From contig JAKAJA010000049.1 of NCBI GenBank assembly GCA_021814085.1, forward strand, positions 992 through 9,387: DNA of 8,396 nucleotides, given 5' to 3'. Numbering within the stretch: position 1 is the stretch's first letter; every line of letters begins with the position of its first letter. The notes under the pieces were generated by a model that worked only from the letters and a program-made list of their open reading frames with translations, did not search any database and was not told where the DNA came from. The translations under genes were made by a program, and so were the position numbers. This DNA comes from Acidobacteriota bacterium (GTDB lineage Bacteria; Acidobacteriota; UBA4820; DSQY01). Below, in pieces: positions 1 to 6,450 of this stretch.

Positions 1-477
1 GAGGCCAAGCTCATGGCCCGCTTGGAGCAGCAGCACCGGCGCGTGGTCGTGGACATCAAGCTGGGCAAGTACGCCAAGGAGCCGGAAGAGGCCTTCGGCG
101 ACGGGCTGGTGACGTCCCGGAGCCTCGACGAGGTGATCCTGGACTACCTAACGAGTGAAACCGAGGGCGAAAAACTCGCCGTGGTCATCCTCGACCAGCA
201 GCCCCCCGTGGCGGGCGAGAAGGCATGGATCAAATTCAAAGCCACCACCGAAATCAGCAAGACCCCTCTAGCCGGAGCATCGGTGGTCGTCCGTCTCACC
301 TCGACGAGCGGCCAGACCCGGGAGCTTTTCTCCGGCCAGACGGACGCCCAAGGGCTCTGCACGGCAAATTTCCTCATCCCCGGCCTCACGGAGAATGCCG
401 TGATATTGGCCGAAGTGACTCACCCCAAGGGATCGTTTCAGCACAAGGCGCTGGTCGCCAAAACATCTTCCTTATGA
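1..477 (+). CDS. Unrecognised protein, C-terminal part, with an Ig-like/carboxypeptidase-regulatory-like beta domain
   Basis: The frame is open from the left edge to a TGA at 475-477, so this is probably the 3' end of a longer gene. An ATG at 13 preceded by GAGG (1-4) at 8-nt spacing is an alternative start, giving 154 residues. Counting from that ATG, residues 1-60 are charged and probably helical, and I do not recognise their family. Residues from about 65 to the end alternate hydrophobic and polar positions, with a PLAGASVVV segment, a SGQTDAQG turn and an F-IPGL stretch. That pattern resembles carboxypeptidase-regulatory-like or bacterial Ig-like beta-sandwich domains. No membrane segment or signal peptide is visible in the part present. 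Its stop overlaps the thiS start (ATGA), which implies coupled translation. The domain call rests on pattern only, and no function can be assigned. Confidence 0.6.
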   Translation, partial: EAKLMARLEQQHRRVVVDIKLGKYAKEPEEAFGDGLVTSRSLDEVILDYLTSETEGEKLAVVILDQQPPVAGEKAWIKFKATTEISKTPLAGASVVVRLTSTSGQTRELFSGQTDAQGLCTANFLIPGLTENAVILAEVTHPKGSFQHKALVAKTSSL

Positions 478-674
478 GAATTCGCATCAACGGGCAAGAA
501 CGAGAGTTGCCGGGTGACACGACCCTTGCCGGCCTCCTAGCCTCTTTGGATCTTCCGGGGCGACGGGTGGCCGTGGAGCGCAACGGAAAAATTGTTACTA
601 GGGCCGATTACGAGGCCACGGTCCTGGCAGAGGACGACCGTTTGGAAATCGTCCAGTTTGTCGGTGGAGGCTGA
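474..674 (+). CDS. thiS: Sulfur carrier protein ThiS
   Basis: This encodes a 66-residue ubiquitin-fold sulfur carrier. In the known pathway its C-terminal glycine is adenylated by ThiF and converted to a thiocarboxylate, which gives sulfur to ThiG for the thiazole ring of thiamine. The sequence starts MRIRINGQERELP, has the T-LAGLLASL helix (about 16-25), the VAVERNG strand-turn (32-38) and the acidic AEDDRLEIV segment (52-60), and ends in VGGG, the diagnostic Gly-Gly tail. The length is normal for ThiS. The ATG overlaps the upstream stop by 4 nt and has no clear Shine-Dalgarno, so it probably depends on coupling. No thiG, thiF or thiH follows; the gene ends its unit next to a palindromic repeat. 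A MoaD-like carrier is less likely, because MoaD is longer and differs in sequence. Confidence 0.93.
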   Translation: MRIRINGQERELPGDTTLAGLLASLDLPGRRVAVERNGKIVTRADYEATVLAEDDRLEIVQFVGGG

Positions 675-678
675 GGGG

Positions 679-779
679 ATCGAATCAATGAGCCAACGAG
701 CCAACGAATCAACGAGGGAAAGAAGAAAGCCCCGGGGCCCCTTCGTTGGCTCGCTATGTCGTTGGCTCGTTGATTCGAT
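679..779. repeat. Imperfect inverted repeat with arms made of 8-nt tandem units
   Basis: Positions 679-699 are complementary to 759-779 over 21 nt with one T:G exception. Pairing weakens around 700-704 and resumes across 705-718 against 740-753, so a long interrupted hairpin can form around a loop containing GCCCCGGGGC (729-738). Each arm is built from 8-nt units. The left arm reads AATCAATG, AGCCAACG, AGCCAACG, AATCAACG (683-714). The right arm reads CGTTGGCT, CGCTATGT, CGTTGGCT, CGTTGATT (744-775), which are the same units in reverse complement. It fills the gap between convergent thiS and tRNA-Val. It could be a dispersed intergenic repeat, a bidirectional terminator or both, but neither side has a clear U-tract. 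Confidence 0.8.
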
Positions 780-784
780 TCTTC

Positions 785-859
785 TGGTGGGCGGTGAGGG
801 ATTCGAACCCCCGACATCCTGCGTGTAAGGCAGGCGCTCTCCCGCTGAGCTAACCGCCC
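785..859 (-). tRNA. tRNA-Val (anticodon UAC), CCA encoded
   Basis: Read on the minus strand, the gene folds into a complete cloverleaf. The acceptor arms GGGCGGT and ACCGCCC pair perfectly over 7 bp. The D arm has stem GCTC/GAGC, the anticodon stem is CCTGC/GCAGG, and the 7-nt anticodon loop is CTTACAC. The T arm is GGGGG-TTCGAAT-CCCTC with one G:U pair. Discriminator A and an encoded CCA follow (788 down to 785). The anticodon TAC occupies 825-827 and reads GUA and other GUN valine codons. A matched promoter lies just upstream at 871-899, and the 679-779 palindrome lies downstream. Confidence 0.97.
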
Positions 860-870
860 GGAGCCTGGGC

Positions 871-899
871 AGTTTACCGGAGGGTTCGGAAGGGGTCAA
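871..899 (-). promoter_or_regulatory. Sigma-70-type promoter for tRNA-Val
   Basis: On the minus strand TTGACC (894-899) and TAAACT (871-876) are separated by exactly 17 nt. They match the -35 and -10 consensus at 5 of 6 and 4 of 6 positions. Transcription would begin near 864, a few bases before the tRNA 5' end at 859, which is typical of a single tRNA gene. Confidence 0.72.
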
Positions 900-951
900 A
901 CTTTTCGGGGGGGCGGACCGTGGCCCTCTGGGGGGAATGCCACCCAAAGCC

Positions 952-978
952 TTGACCATATGGGAGAAATCTGATAAT
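952..978 (+). promoter_or_regulatory. Sigma-70-type promoter for the ATP synthase genes
   Basis: TTGACC (952-957) and GATAAT (973-978) each match the consensus at 5 of 6 positions. The spacer is 15 nt, shorter than the ideal 17, so strength is uncertain. The predicted start near 985 leaves a leader of about 38 nt before the first atp ATG at 1023. It is the only good promoter-like sequence between the tRNA and the atp genes, and it diverges from the tRNA promoter with about 52 nt between the two -35 boxes. Confidence 0.6.
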
Positions 979-1022
979 CTCAATGTTCCAATTGGGCGGG
1001 GGTCCGTTCGGGAGACTGTGAC

Positions 1023-1466
1023 ATGCTGGAAGAGATCGCCAAGAACGCGTGGCACATCCCTGTCATCATGGCCATGATCCTGGTCTACGGGTTCCTGTTG
1101 AACCGTGCCCTGTTCCGGCCCGTCCAGAGGGTTTTGGATGAGAGGAAGGGCCGGATCCATGAGGCGGGGACCCTGTCGGGGCAGTCCAGGGATGCCCTCA
1201 AGTTGCGCTTCCAAGAATACGAGGAGGCAGTCCTCGAAGCCCACCGAAAGGGGACCCACATCAAGGAAGATGCGCGGAACCAGGGTCTGGAGTACCGCGC
1301 CAAGGTCCTGGGAGAGGTCAAGTCAGAGATGGACGGCGAGATCCGGGCCACGGAGTCCAAGCTCAGGGCGAGCATGGACGACATCCGGCGGGACCTGGAC
1401 GCCGCGACGCCGGACCTCGTCCAGGAAATGGCCTTCAAGATCCTAGGCCGAAAGGTCGGTGCATGA
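1023..1466 (+). CDS. atpF': ATP synthase F0 subunit b' (second b-type stalk subunit)
   Basis: This 147-residue protein has the F0 b-family layout. A short N-terminus leads into one membrane helix (about residues 11-29, with IPVIMAMILVYGFLL). A hinge containing RPVQRVLDERKGRI follows, and then a long charged helix to the C-terminus. It would pair with the b subunit encoded next to form the peripheral stalk that holds alpha3beta3 against rotation. The ATG at 1023 is preceded by GGGAG (1010-1014) at 8-nt spacing. It is the first gene of the atp cluster, and its stop overlaps the atpF start by 4 nt. Choosing b' rather than b is inference: it lacks the signal-like N-terminus of its neighbour and comes first, as b' does in other paired b'/b operons. 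Confidence 0.85.
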   Translation: MLEEIAKNAWHIPVIMAMILVYGFLLNRALFRPVQRVLDERKGRIHEAGTLSGQSRDALKLRFQEYEEAVLEAHRKGTHIKEDARNQGLEYRAKVLGEVKSEMDGEIRATESKLRASMDDIRRDLDAATPDLVQEMAFKILGRKVGA

Positions 1467-2080
1467 TCCGGCGCCTGCTGTTCCTCCTCGCCACGTCGGC
1501 CCTCTCCCTCCAGCTGTTTGCCCAGGAGGCGGCGGAAACCGCCGAGGGGGCCGCTGACAAGGGGTCCGGATGGTTGCAGCCCATCTGGGGTATCCCCATG
1601 ATCGCCTGGCAGGTCGTCAACATCGTCCTTGTGGTGGGCCTTTTTGTCTACCTGTTGCGGCGTCCAGCGCCGGAATTTTTCAAGGGGCGGGCCCGGGAGA
1701 TCCAGGACCTCCTCGAAAAGGCCGTGCGCGACAAGGAAGAAGCCACCGCCCGCCTGAAAGAGGTGGAGGACAAGATGGCCCACCTCCAGGACGAGGTGGA
1801 CGCCATCGAAACGGCGGCCCGCGAGCAGGCCGAAGCCGGGAGACAGCGTGTCCGGGAGGAGGCCGAGCAGGCCCGTGAGCGCATCCGCCAGGAAGCGAAG
1901 GAAGAGATCGAGCGCCGCCTCGTGGAAGCGCGGCGCGATCTCAGGAAATATGCGGCGGACACGGCCGTTTCGGCGGCCAGGGATATAATCGCAAAGGGCA
2001 TCACCGACGCCGACGAAGAGCGGATTCGGGGCCGGTTCCTGGCGGAGATGGAGGAGGAGGCTCATGAGCGCCGCGGGTAA
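1463..2080 (+). CDS. atpF: ATP synthase F0 subunit b
   Basis: This is a 205-residue b-type stalk subunit. The N-terminus (RR, then LLFLLATSALSLQLFA) looks like a signal peptide with possible cleavage after A20. A polar linker follows, then a membrane helix at about 46-65 (MIAWQVVNIVLVVGLFVYLL), then a long charged coiled coil rich in E, R, K and A from about 70 to 190, ending in a short C-terminal section that should contact delta. It is longer than the 156-residue E. coli b because of the signal-like extension. AAAGG (1451-1455) lies 7 nt before the ATG, and the start overlaps the b' stop as ATGA. It overlaps atpH by 17 nt. With b' it would form a heterodimeric peripheral stalk. Confidence 0.9.
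   Translation: MIRRLLFLLATSALSLQLFAQEAAETAEGAADKGSGWLQPIWGIPMIAWQVVNIVLVVGLFVYLLRRPAPEFFKGRAREIQDLLEKAVRDKEEATARLKEVEDKMAHLQDEVDAIETAAREQAEAGRQRVREEAEQARERIRQEAKEEIERRLVEARRDLRKYAADTAVSAARDIIAKGITDADEERIRGRFLAEMEEEAHERRG
2050..2060 (+). promoter_or_regulatory. Purine-rich ribosome binding site for atpH
   Basis: The run GGAGGAGGAGG offers several overlapping Shine-Dalgarno registers, 3 to 8 nt before the atpH ATG at 2064. It sits inside the last codons of atpF, where it encodes the MEEE segment, so one stretch serves both coding and initiation. Confidence 0.7.
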
Positions 2081-2597
2081 GCGCTACGCCCAGGCCCTCA
2101 TGGCGAGCCTCGGCACGGCGGGGCCCGAGAAGGCCCTTGCGGATCTGGACGCCTTTGCGTTATGGCTCTCGGAGGTCCCGGCCCTGGGCATCGCCCTGGA
2201 GAACCCCGGGATCCCCGCGGAGGTCAAGACCAAGCTCGTGGACGATCTCGGAACCGCGGCGGCCTTCGATGCCGTATCAATCCGGTTCGTCCACCTGGCG
2301 GTGGCCAACCGGCGATTGCGCCAGTGGAACGAACTCGTGGCGGCATTCCGGAGACTGTGCGACGAGAAGCGGGGTGTGGTGCGGGCGAGAATCCGCACGG
2401 CCCGGCCCCTCTCGGAAGTGGCTAAGCGTGATCTGGCGGCGCGCCTTGAGAAAGTCCTCGGGGGCACCGTGGAATTGGAACCGGTCGTTTCGCCGGCGCT
2501 CCTCGGGGGCGTCGAGCTCCGGCTGGGTTCCACCGTGTATGACGGAACCGTGTCCGGGGCGCTCAGGGCCCTGCATCAGGACCTCCTGAAGGGGTAG
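2064..2597 (+). CDS. atpH: ATP synthase F1 subunit delta
   Basis: This encodes the 177-residue delta (OSCP-like) subunit that joins the top of F1 to the b/b' stalk. The N-terminal part has the family opening (KRYAQALMASL) and a helical bundle to about residue 105. The C-terminal region carries the delta signature LLGGVELRLGSTVYDGTVSG (about 146-165), followed by a last helix. The length matches the usual 175-185 residues. The ATG at 2064 lies inside the 3' end of atpF, so translation is coupled. Only 5 nt separate its stop from the atpA start. Confidence 0.95.
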   Translation: MSAAGKRYAQALMASLGTAGPEKALADLDAFALWLSEVPALGIALENPGIPAEVKTKLVDDLGTAAAFDAVSIRFVHLAVANRRLRQWNELVAAFRRLCDEKRGVVRARIRTARPLSEVAKRDLAARLEKVLGGTVELEPVVSPALLGGVELRLGSTVYDGTVSGALRALHQDLLKG

Positions 2598-2602
2598 GCG
2601 AG

Positions 2603-4123
2603 ATGATCAAGACGGACGAGATCAGCAAGATCCTCAAGCGCCAGCTGGAAGGGTACGAGAGCCGGTTGGACGTGGCCGAGGTGGGGTACGTGACCTCGGT
2701 TGGCGACGGCATCGCGCGCATCTACGGCCTGGACAAGGTCATGGCGGGCGAACTCCTGGCCTTCCCCCAAGAGGTCTTCGGCATGGCGCTGAACCTCGAG
2801 GAGGACAGCGTGGGCGCCGTCCTCATGGGAGAGACGGACAAGATCAAGGAGGGCGACGAGGTCCGCCGCACCGCCGAGATCATGTCCGTGCCCGTCTCCG
2901 AGTCCATGCTGGGCCGGGTCATCGATCCCCTCGGGCAGCCCCAGGACGGCAGGGGCCCCATCCCCTCCACCGATCGCTTTCCCGTGGAGCGAATCGCCCC
3001 CGGCATCGTCCAGCGAGAGCCCGTGAAGATGCCCCTCCAGACGGGCCTCAAGTCCATCGACGCCATGATCCCCATCGGCCGCGGCCAGCGCGAGCTCATC
3101 ATCGGGGACCGCCAGACGGGCAAGACGGCGGTGGCCTTGGACACGATCATCAACCAGAAGGGCAAGGACGTCATCTGCATCTACGTGGCCATCGGCCAGA
3201 AGCGGTCCACCATCGCTCAGGTCGTGAAGACCCTCGCGGACTACGACGCCCTCTCCTACACCATCGTGGTCGCGGCCTCCGCCTCGGAGCCCGCGTCCCT
3301 TCAGTACATCGCACCGTACTCCGGGTGCGCCATCGGCGAGTATTTCATGCTCCAGGGGAAACACGCGCTGGTGGTCTACGACGACCTGTCCAAGCATGCC
3401 GCGGCGTACCGAGAGATCTCGCTCCTCCTGCGGCGCCCGCCGGGGCGCGAGGCCTATCCCGGCGACGTGTTCTACCTCCATTCCCGCCTCCTCGAGCGGG
3501 CGGCCAAGCTCAGCCAGAAGGAGGGCGGAGGCTCCCTCACGGCCCTCCCCATCATCGAGACGCAGGCAGGTGACGTGTCGGCCTACATCCCCACCAACGT
3601 CATCTCCATCACGGACGGGCAGATCTACCTCGAGGCTGACCTTTTCTACCAGGGGTTCCGCCCGGCGCTGAACGTGGGCATCTCCGTGAGCCGCGTGGGC
3701 GGCAACGCTCAGATCAAGGCCATGAAGAGCATCGCCGGCACCCTGCGGCTGGACCTGGCGCAGTACCGCGAACTGGCGGCCTTCGCCCAGTTCGGCTCGG
3801 ACCTGGACAAGGCCACGCAGGCCCAGCTCAACCGCGGCGCCCGCCTCATGGAGATCCTCAAGCAGGACCAGTACCAGCCCCTGGACGTGGTGAAGCAGAT
3901 CGCCATCATCTACGCGGGCACCCACGGCGTGCTCGACGATCTGGCCGTGGAAAAGTGCCGCGTATTCGAGAGGGGGCTCTACAACTACCTGGATCTTAAC
4001 GGGCAGGGCTTCATGGACGGCCTCCGGGACAAGAAGGTCATGGATGACGCCCTCGCGGGCCAGCTCGATGAGCTCCTGAAAGAGTTCAAACACCAGTTCC
4101 TCGCGGAGCAGGAAGCGAACTAG
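2603..4123 (+). CDS. atpA: ATP synthase F1 subunit alpha
   Basis: This 506-residue subunit carries the non-catalytic nucleotide sites and supplies the arginine finger to beta. The N-terminal beta-barrel includes VGDGIARIYGLDKVMAGELL (33-52). The Walker A motif GDRQTGKT is at 168-175, with the phosphate-binding lysine at 174. The ALVVYDDLSKHA segment is the Walker B region. The alpha/beta signature PALNVGISVS (354-363) is followed by R364, the expected arginine finger. The C-terminal helical domain contains LAQYRELAAFAQFGSDLD. Length and motifs are standard, and nothing looks broken. AAGGGG (2589-2594) lies 8 nt before the ATG. The stop is 3 nt from the atpG start. Confidence 0.98.
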   Translation: MIKTDEISKILKRQLEGYESRLDVAEVGYVTSVGDGIARIYGLDKVMAGELLAFPQEVFGMALNLEEDSVGAVLMGETDKIKEGDEVRRTAEIMSVPVSESMLGRVIDPLGQPQDGRGPIPSTDRFPVERIAPGIVQREPVKMPLQTGLKSIDAMIPIGRGQRELIIGDRQTGKTAVALDTIINQKGKDVICIYVAIGQKRSTIAQVVKTLADYDALSYTIVVAASASEPASLQYIAPYSGCAIGEYFMLQGKHALVVYDDLSKHAAAYREISLLLRRPPGREAYPGDVFYLHSRLLERAAKLSQKEGGGSLTALPIIETQAGDVSAYIPTNVISITDGQIYLEADLFYQGFRPALNVGISVSRVGGNAQIKAMKSIAGTLRLDLAQYRELAAFAQFGSDLDKATQAQLNRGARLMEILKQDQYQPLDVVKQIAIIYAGTHGVLDDLAVEKCRVFERGLYNYLDLNGQGFMDGLRDKKVMDDALAGQLDELLKEFKHQFLAEQEAN

Positions 4124-4126
4124 ACC

Positions 4127-4990
4127 ATGCCGAACCTGAGAGATATCCGGCGGCGGATTCGCTCCGTCAAAAGCACCCAGCAGATCACCAAGGCCATGAA
4201 GATGGTGGCCGCGGCAAAGCTGCGCCGGTCCCAGGAGAACATGATCGCGGCCCGGCCCTATGCCACCAAGATGCTCGATGTGCTCAACTCCCTGGCGGCG
4301 CGCGCGGACCAGGAGCTCCACCCCCTCCTGCGCGTCCGAGAGGAGAAGGTCGTCCGCGTCCTGGTGGTCACGGCGGACCGGGGTCTCTGCGCGGCCTTCA
4401 ACACGAACATCCTCCGCCGGGCCTCGCACTTCGTGGCGGAGCGGGAGGGGCTCGGGCAGGCCGTCTCCCTCGAACTCGCGGGCCGGAAGTGCTTGGACTA
4501 CTTCAAGCGGCGGCCCACCCCCGTGGAGGACACCTGGACGGGCCTCTTCAATCACCTCCACTACGAGGATGCGGACCGCATCGCCGGGACCCTCATGAGG
4601 GCCTACACGGAAGAGCGATGCGATGCTATCTACCTGATATATAACAGATTTAAGAGCATGATCTCCCAGGAAGTGGTGGTCGAGCCGCTGCTGCCCATCT
4701 CCAGGCTGGAGCCGGCGGGGGAGTCGGCCGGGCCCGATTATCTCTACGAGCCCACGCAGCAGGAACTCTTCAACACCCTCCTGCCAAGGCACGTGACGTT
4801 CCAGGTCTTCCGGGCCCTGCTGGAATCGGCGGCCGCGGAAAATGCCGCGCGCATGACGGCCATGGAGAGCGCGACGAACAATGCCGGCGATATGATCGAC
4901 CGCCTCACCCTTTACGCGAATCGGGTGAGGCAGGCGGCGATTACCAAGGAAATCATCGAAGTGGTCAGCGGGGCGCAGGCCCTCGGTTGA
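4127..4990 (+). CDS. atpG: ATP synthase F1 subunit gamma
   Basis: This encodes the 287-residue central rotor shaft. Both ends form the coiled coil inside alpha3beta3 and are clear here. The N-terminus reads MPNLRDIRRRIRSVKSTQQ and continues ITKAMKMVAAAKL. The C-terminus contains NAGDMIDRLTLYANRVRQA and the gamma signature ITKEIIEVVSGAQA. The middle Rossmann-like part includes VVTADRGLCAAFN (about 82-94). The length is typical. AGGAAG (4110-4115) lies 11 nt before the ATG. A short run of A/T-rich codons around 4624-4653 (AIYLIYNRFK) stands out from the G+C-rich surroundings but falls in a normal conserved segment. Confidence 0.97.
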   Translation: MPNLRDIRRRIRSVKSTQQITKAMKMVAAAKLRRSQENMIAARPYATKMLDVLNSLAARADQELHPLLRVREEKVVRVLVVTADRGLCAAFNTNILRRASHFVAEREGLGQAVSLELAGRKCLDYFKRRPTPVEDTWTGLFNHLHYEDADRIAGTLMRAYTEERCDAIYLIYNRFKSMISQEVVVEPLLPISRLEPAGESAGPDYLYEPTQQELFNTLLPRHVTFQVFRALLESAAAENAARMTAMESATNNAGDMIDRLTLYANRVRQAAITKEIIEVVSGAQALG

Positions 4991-4991
4991 T

Positions 4992-4998
4992 GGGAGAG
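4992..4998 (+). promoter_or_regulatory. Ribosome binding site that fixes the atpD start at 5005
   Basis: GGGAGAG lies 8 nt (from GGGAG) before the ATG at 5005. Two earlier in-frame starts, TTG at 4987 and ATG at 4990, would place this site inside the coding region and lack a good site of their own. The 5005 start also gives the normal family N-terminus MAVEGKVIAVIG. Confidence 0.75.
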
Positions 4999-5004
4999 AC
5001 TCGA

Positions 5005-6444
5005 ATGGCGGTGGAAGGGAAAGTCATTGCAGTCATCGGACCCGCGGTGGACGTGCAGTTCCCCGTGGATCACATCCCTAGCATCTACAACGCGGTCCAC
5101 ATCAGCTCCGAGGGGACCGACTCGAAGGTGCCCATCAACGTCACCGCCGAAATCGCCCAGCACCTCGGCGAGGGGCGGGTCCGCTGCATCGCCATGGAGC
5201 CTACCGATGGCATGGTGCGGGGCATGACCGCGGTTGACCAGGGAAGCCCCATCTCCATCCCCGTGGGCAAGGAGACCCTGGGCCGCATCCTTAACGTCCT
5301 GGGCAAGCCCGTGGACGAACTGGGGCCCGTGAACACCAAGGAACACTTCCCCATCCACCGTGCGGCCCCCGCCTTCGAGGACCAGGCCACCTCCTCCGAG
5401 ATGTTCGAGACGGGGATCAAGGTCGTCGACCTCTTGGAACCCTACCTGAAAGGTGGCAAGACGGGCCTCTTCGGCGGGGCGGGCGTGGGCAAGACGGTCC
5501 TCATCATGGAACTCATCAACAACGTGGCCATGCACCACGGCGGCGTCTCCGTCTTCGCCGGGGTCGGCGAGCGCACCCGCGAGGGCAACGACCTCTGGCT
5601 CGAGATGAGCGAATCGGGGGTCATCACCCCCGGCGATTTCGAGAAATCGAAGGCCGCCCTCATCTACGGCCAGATGACCGAGCCTCCGGGCGCGCGCCTC
5701 CGCGTGGGCCTCACGGGCCTCACCGCGGCGGAGTACTTCAGGGACGTGGAAGGACAGGACGTCCTCCTCTTCATCGACAACATCTTCCGGTTCACGCAGG
5801 CGGGTTCGGAAGTCTCGGCCCTCCTCGGGCGCATGCCCTCGGCCGTGGGATACCAGCCCAACCTGGCCACGGAGATGGGTGAACTCCAGGAGCGCATCAC
5901 CTCCACGAAGAAGGGGTCCATCACCTCCGTGCAGGCCATCTACGTTCCCGCCGACGACCTGACGGACCCCGCGCCGGCCACGGCTTTCGCCCACCTGGAC
6001 GCCACCTCCGTGCTCTCCCGTGCCCTCACGGAAATCGGCATCTACCCCGCCGTGGACCCCCTCGCCTCCACGTCCCGCATCCTGGACCCGCTTGTGGTAG
6101 GCGTGGAGCACTACACGGTTGCCCGAAAGGTCCAGGGCGTCTTACAGAAGTACAAGGACCTCCAGGACATCATCGCCATCCTAGGAATCGACGAGCTCTC
6201 CGAAGACGACAAGATCATCGTGGCCCGGGCACGCAAGATACAGCGTTTCCTGAGCCAGCCCTTCCACGTGGCGGAGCAGTTTACGGGATGGAAAGGCAAA
6301 TACGTCAAGGTGGCCGACACGATTCGCAGTTTCTCGGAAATCGTGGACGGCAAGCACGACGACCTGCCGGAACAGGCCTTCTACATGGTGGGCGCCATCG
6401 AGGAGGTCCAGGAGAAGGCCGAACAGCTGGCCAAGCAGGGATAG
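5005..6444 (+). CDS. atpD: ATP synthase F1 subunit beta (catalytic)
   Basis: This 479-residue subunit makes and hydrolyses ATP at the alpha-beta interface. The N-terminal barrel opens GKVIAVIGPAVDVQFP. Walker A is GGAGVGKT at 157-164 with K163. The GERTREGNDL segment carries the catalytic glutamate E189 and R190. LLFIDNIFRFTQAG is the Walker B region, and PAVDPLASTSR is the ATPase alpha/beta signature. The DELSEED loop is present as DELSEDD (396-402), a conservative change in the segment that meets gamma and epsilon. The start at 5005 rests on the upstream GGGAG and family alignment. It lies 14 nt after atpG and 6 nt before atpC. Confidence 0.98.
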   Translation: MAVEGKVIAVIGPAVDVQFPVDHIPSIYNAVHISSEGTDSKVPINVTAEIAQHLGEGRVRCIAMEPTDGMVRGMTAVDQGSPISIPVGKETLGRILNVLGKPVDELGPVNTKEHFPIHRAAPAFEDQATSSEMFETGIKVVDLLEPYLKGGKTGLFGGAGVGKTVLIMELINNVAMHHGGVSVFAGVGERTREGNDLWLEMSESGVITPGDFEKSKAALIYGQMTEPPGARLRVGLTGLTAAEYFRDVEGQDVLLFIDNIFRFTQAGSEVSALLGRMPSAVGYQPNLATEMGELQERITSTKKGSITSVQAIYVPADDLTDPAPATAFAHLDATSVLSRALTEIGIYPAVDPLASTSRILDPLVVGVEHYTVARKVQGVLQKYKDLQDIIAILGIDELSEDDKIIVARARKIQRFLSQPFHVAEQFTGWKGKYVKVADTIRSFSEIVDGKHDDLPEQAFYMVGAIEEVQEKAEQLAKQG

Positions 6445-6450
6445 GAAATA

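Noticed and set aside
683..775. CRISPR array from the repeated 8-nt units
   Set aside because: Units are only 8 nt, contiguous without spacers, and the two groups are inverted to each other.
679..784. Confident call of an intrinsic terminator
   Set aside because: A long hairpin is possible, but neither flank carries a run of U in the transcript, so I kept it as a repeat with a possible termination role.
592..828. A 78-codon + strand frame through the palindrome
   Set aside because: Its codons come from the end of thiS, the repeat and the antisense of the tRNA. There is no ribosome site and no family resemblance.
907..1002. G-quadruplex from the G-runs between the tRNA and atpF'
   Set aside because: The runs are too far apart and do not give four closely spaced G-tracts.
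537..1259. A 240-codon minus-strand frame spanning thiS, the repeat, the tRNA and b'
   Set aside because: It runs through a tRNA gene and two clear coding regions, so it cannot be a real gene.
2576..4792. A 738-codon open frame on the minus strand across atpA and atpG
   Set aside because: It is the mirror of G+C-rich coding sequence on the + strand. The protein is repetitive in H, D, G, L and V with no recognisable family, while the + strand genes are unmistakable.
4987..5004. Earlier atpD starts at TTG 4987 or ATG 4990
   Set aside because: GGGAG at 4992-4996 is well placed for ATG 5005, and the later start gives the usual beta N-terminus.
4912..6111. A 399-codon open frame on the minus strand across atpD
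   Set aside because: Same antisense effect of G/C-biased third positions; the overlapped atpD is complete and highly conserved.
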